Origin: Gp6-AA40 sp036802945
Lineage (GTDB): Bacteria > Acidobacteriota > Vicinamibacteria > Vicinamibacterales > UBA2999
Assembly (NCBI GenBank): GCA_036802945.1
Contig: DAIRVG010000133.1
Coordinates: 1 to 17,239, forward strand
Length of the DNA: 17,239 bases
Direction: 5' to 3'
Positions 15,064-17,239 of this stretch are shown one piece after another. The notes below the pieces were generated by a model. That model made no database searches, had not been told where the DNA came from, and saw only the letters and a list, made by a program, of their open reading frames with translations. Numbering within the stretch: the stretch's first letter is position 1; each line of letters starts with the position of its first letter. A program made the translations under genes and the position numbers.

Positions 15064-16191
15064 ATGCAGAACCGCAGGGATTTCTTCAAGGCCGTTGCCG
15101 GTGCGACGGCAGGCGCGTACATCGCCGGGCGCGGGTTGCCCGCGCTCGCGCAGCGAGGGGGTGGAGGTCAGCGCGGCGGCGGCGCCGCAGCCCCCACGGG
15201 ACCCGTCAAACGCCGCGAAGTGTTCATCGGGCGCAAGCGCGTGAGGGTGATCGACGTGCACTCGCATTGCACGGTCGACGGCGTCGCCGAGGTCGTCAAG
15301 GGGACGCCGTTCGAACGCCAGGCGGGCGGACGTGCGCTCGGGACGGACCGCATCGCGCTCATCGACGGCCAAGGGATCGACATCCAGGTGCTCACCATCA
15401 ACGGCTATTGGTGGTGGGAGGTCCAGGATCAAGCGCTCGCAGGGCGCATCGTCCGCGCGCAGAACGAAGGGCTCGCCAAATGGGTCGGTGACCATTCGGA
15501 TCGGTTCGTGGCGCTGGCGTCAATCTCGCTCCAGTTCCCGGAGCTCGCCGCTGAGCAGCTCGATTACGGCGTCAAGCAGCTCGGGATGCGCGGCGCCACG
15601 ATCGGCGGTCACGTGAACGGCGAGTCACTATCGCTGCCGAAGTTCGATCCGTTCTGGGCCAAGGCGAACGAGCTCGGCGTGATTGTCTTCATGCACCCGG
15701 GCGGGGCGGACAACATCGTCAAGCCAGACGCCTGGAAGGCGAGGGGCGACATCGGCAACATCATCGGCAACCCGCTGGAGACAACCTACTTCCTCACGCG
15801 GCTGATCTTCGACGGGACGTTCGACAAGTTCCCGAACCTGAAGGTCTGCGGAGCGCACGGTGGCGGCTACCTCCCGTCGTACTTCCAGCGGACTGAGGTC
15901 GCGTGTGACGTGCGCGGGAACGCGATGTGCGCGAACAAGAAGCATCCGCGCGAGTACCTGAAGACGAACATCATGGCGGATACGATGGTGCTGACCGACG
16001 AAGGTCTGCGGCATCTCGTCGCCGAGATGGGGATCAGCCAGATCGTCTACGGGACGGACAATCCGCTGAACTGGCCTGTAACGGTCGACCTGGTGCTCAA
16101 CCACTCGACCCTCACCGACGCGCAGAAGGAGCAGATCCTCAGCGGCAACCTGATGAAGCTCCTCAAGATTCCCGCGGCGGCTACTGCGTAG
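15064..16191 (+). CDS. Tat-exported amidohydrolase (amidohydrolase_2, ACMSD-like), paralogue
   Basis: 375 residues; ATG at 15064 with GAGGAGA 5 bases upstream. NRRDFFKA plus a hydrophobic segment ending PALAQ is a twin-arginine signal. A Gly/Arg-rich linker (31-45) follows, absent from the upstream paralogue. Metal ligands are conserved: H-S-H (His66, His68), FMHPGGA (His211), CGAHGGGYLPSY (His265) and YGTDNPL (Asp332). IGNPLETT is kept. The two proteins are alike along their whole length (IGRKR, VAEVVKGTPF, AQKEQIL-GNL-KLLKI) but differ around the active site: HLGIPAVAE versus HCTVDGVAE, LTQQGGWWYG versus LTINGYWWWE and DMPFGWP versus DNPLNWP. This suggests duplication followed by substrate divergence. 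Probably co-transcribed with the upstream gene; the strong terminator at 16249 ends the unit. Confidence 0.9.
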   Translation: MQNRRDFFKAVAGATAGAYIAGRGLPALAQRGGGGQRGGGAAAPTGPVKRREVFIGRKRVRVIDVHSHCTVDGVAEVVKGTPFERQAGGRALGTDRIALIDGQGIDIQVLTINGYWWWEVQDQALAGRIVRAQNEGLAKWVGDHSDRFVALASISLQFPELAAEQLDYGVKQLGMRGATIGGHVNGESLSLPKFDPFWAKANELGVIVFMHPGGADNIVKPDAWKARGDIGNIIGNPLETTYFLTRLIFDGTFDKFPNLKVCGAHGGGYLPSYFQRTEVACDVRGNAMCANKKHPREYLKTNIMADTMVLTDEGLRHLVAEMGISQIVYGTDNPLNWPVTVDLVLNHSTLTDAQKEQILSGNLMKLLKIPAAATA

Positions 16192-16217
16192 CCGTACGTC
16201 GGAGCACGTTCGACGTG

Positions 16218-16302
16218 TGAAGTTCGAAGTAACTTCGAACTAGAAAAGAAAAGGCCCGCGACATTCGCGGGCCTTTTCACTTTCAACTTACTTCGAACTT
16301 CA
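16218..16302. repeat. Inverted 15-mer flanking the terminator
   Basis: TGAAGTTCGAAGTAA (16218-16232) reappears inverted as TTACTTCGAACTTCA (16288-16302), one copy on each side of the terminator hairpin. Further partial TTCGAAC/TTCAA words extend to about 16322. The space 16192-16339 holds no gene. Confidence 0.75.
16249..16277. terminator. Strong bidirectional Rho-independent terminator
   Basis: Stem GGCCCGCGA (16253-16261) and TCGCGGGCC (16265-16273) with a 3-base loop, flanked by AAAA on the left and TTTT on the right, so it works on either strand. It sits between the plus-strand amidohydrolase (ends 16191) and the minus-strand receptor (ends 16340). Confidence 0.92.
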
Positions 16303-16339
16303 ACCTTCGAACTTCAAACTTGCAGGTTCTCCATGAGCG

Positions 16340-17239
16340 TCAGTAGGTAAGTCTGAACCCGATCTGTGCGCTCCGGAACTGGCCCGTCGAGGGCTTGTTG
16401 AAGTTGGCCGCGCTTTCCTGCGTGACCAACGTGTAGTTCTCGAGATTGAACAGGTTGAAGACTTCCGCGATCAGATCGACCGCGGCCCGACCGCCCAGCC
16501 GGATGCGCTGCTGGACGCGAACGTCCGTCTTGTTCTGCTTGGGCTGAATGAAGCCGTTCCGCGGAACAATCGTCCCGTTCGGGCGGAGGCGGGCCTGCGC
16601 CGTGGCACCGATACCTCGCAGGTCGCCACCGTAGTTATATCCGCTTCGGATTCCGGCGCCGAAGTAATGCAGTCCGCTCAACTGGAAGCCGCGCGCAACC
16701 TCCCAGATCCCGCTGAACACGGCGCGATGGCGCTGGTCCGATGACGAGTAACCGAACTCGTTGCCGAGATCGGGCTGCACCGTGAACGGCACGATGTTGA
16801 GTCCGCTGAACGGCTGATTCTCCGCGTCCCGCAGACCGGACAGCGTATACGTGGCCGACGCCTGCCAACGACTGCTCATCCGCTTGGTGAAACTGGTCAA
16901 CAGCGAGTCGCTCGTCGACCGGGCATTGTGCGGAATCATCGAGATGACGCCGTATTGCGGATACGGAAGCCTCGCGCGATCCGAGGTCGGATAGTTCGCG
17001 CCGGTCGCTGGGTCGTACGACAGGTTGATGTTGTCGAGCGTGTCCTTCTCGTGCGTGCCCTTCGCGTGAATGTAGTCAGCCTCGACCGCAATCGTGCTTC
17101 CGAACTGCCGCTGGAAACCGATGGACACCTGGAAATTCCGCGCCTGCTGCATGTACTGATCGGGCCCGGGCATTTCCTGAAGGGCGAGCAGCAGACATGG
17201 CGCCGTGCCGGTGAAGTTCCTCGCCTGCCACGCGGCAAA
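16340..17239 (-). CDS. TonB-dependent receptor, C-terminal part (5' end outside window)
   Basis: 299 codons of a third Oar-like receptor, open at the window edge; the frame runs upstream of the first internal Met at 17173 (FAAWQARNFTGTAPCLLLAL). It aligns by eye with the final third of the receptor at 3622-6555: RNFQVSIGFQRQFGSTIAVE against RTFQTSIGMQRQFGSVTAIT, then NINLSYDPATGANYP, RWQASATYTLSGL, DQRHRAVFSGIWEV, RLRPNGTIVPRN and RVQQRIRLGG. It ends GFRLTY, an aromatic C-terminus suited to outer-membrane insertion. Only barrel strands are visible; plug, CarboxypepD_reg domain and signal peptide lie outside. It converges with the amidohydrolase pair across the bidirectional terminator. Ligand unknown. 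Confidence 0.9.
   Translation of the reverse strand, partial: FAAWQARNFTGTAPCLLLALQEMPGPDQYMQQARNFQVSIGFQRQFGSTIAVEADYIHAKGTHEKDTLDNINLSYDPATGANYPTSDRARLPYPQYGVISMIPHNARSTSDSLLTSFTKRMSSRWQASATYTLSGLRDAENQPFSGLNIVPFTVQPDLGNEFGYSSSDQRHRAVFSGIWEVARGFQLSGLHYFGAGIRSGYNYGGDLRGIGATAQARLRPNGTIVPRNGFIQPKQNKTDVRVQQRIRLGGRAAVDLIAEVFNLFNLENYTLVTQESAANFNKPSTGQFRSAQIGFRLTY

Overview
The window looks like part of a GC-rich Acidobacteriota metagenome assembly, most likely Vicinamibacteria/Vicinamibacterales. This is inferred from several traits together: Oar-like TonB-dependent receptors with a CarboxypepD_reg domain and no SusD partner, a fused MFS/spermidine-synthase-like/TPR protein, Tat-exported amidohydrolases, and dense short palindromic repeats between genes. 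A run of exactly 100 N (8699-8798) is a scaffolding gap inside one gene. I see no rRNA, tRNA, CRISPR array, transposase, integrase or phage gene.

Layout. (1) 1-160, minus: N-terminus of an MFS transporter that leaves the window. (2) 161-441: REP/BIME-type palindromes with a perfect 33-bp tandem duplication. (3) 442-3396 and 3622-6555, minus: two paralogous full-length TonB-dependent receptors; the second has its own predicted promoter and a Rho-independent terminator. (4) 6716-9710, minus: one fused membrane/spermidine-synthase-like/TPR gene split by the N gap, with two palindromic repeat insertions read in frame through its linkers. (5) 9842-11128, minus: a six-bladed NHL beta-propeller protein. 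(6) 11249-13597, minus: a secreted protein made of two tandem alpha/beta-hydrolase domains. (7) 13598-13826: a divergent control region with a good sigma70-like minus-strand promoter and a REP-type hairpin touching the plus-strand ribosome binding site. (8) 13827-14930 and 15064-16191, plus: two paralogous Tat-exported amidohydrolases of the ACMSD-like amidohydrolase_2 group. (9) 16249-16277: a bidirectional terminator between converging genes, flanked by an inverted 15-mer. (10) 16340-17239, minus: C-terminal part of a third TonB-dependent receptor.

How the genes may work together (inference). Three outer-membrane receptors, several predicted envelope or periplasmic proteins (Sec-type double hydrolase, two Tat amidohydrolases, anchored or secreted beta-propeller) and an inner-membrane MFS carrier would fit uptake and periplasmic breakdown of an unidentified small organic compound, perhaps an ester or aromatic acid. 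The substrate cannot be read from sequence.

The most unusual signals are the double hydrolase with both catalytic sets kept, the palindromes absorbed into coding sequence, and the fact that most gene boundaries carry a palindromic repeat, from at least five sequence families.
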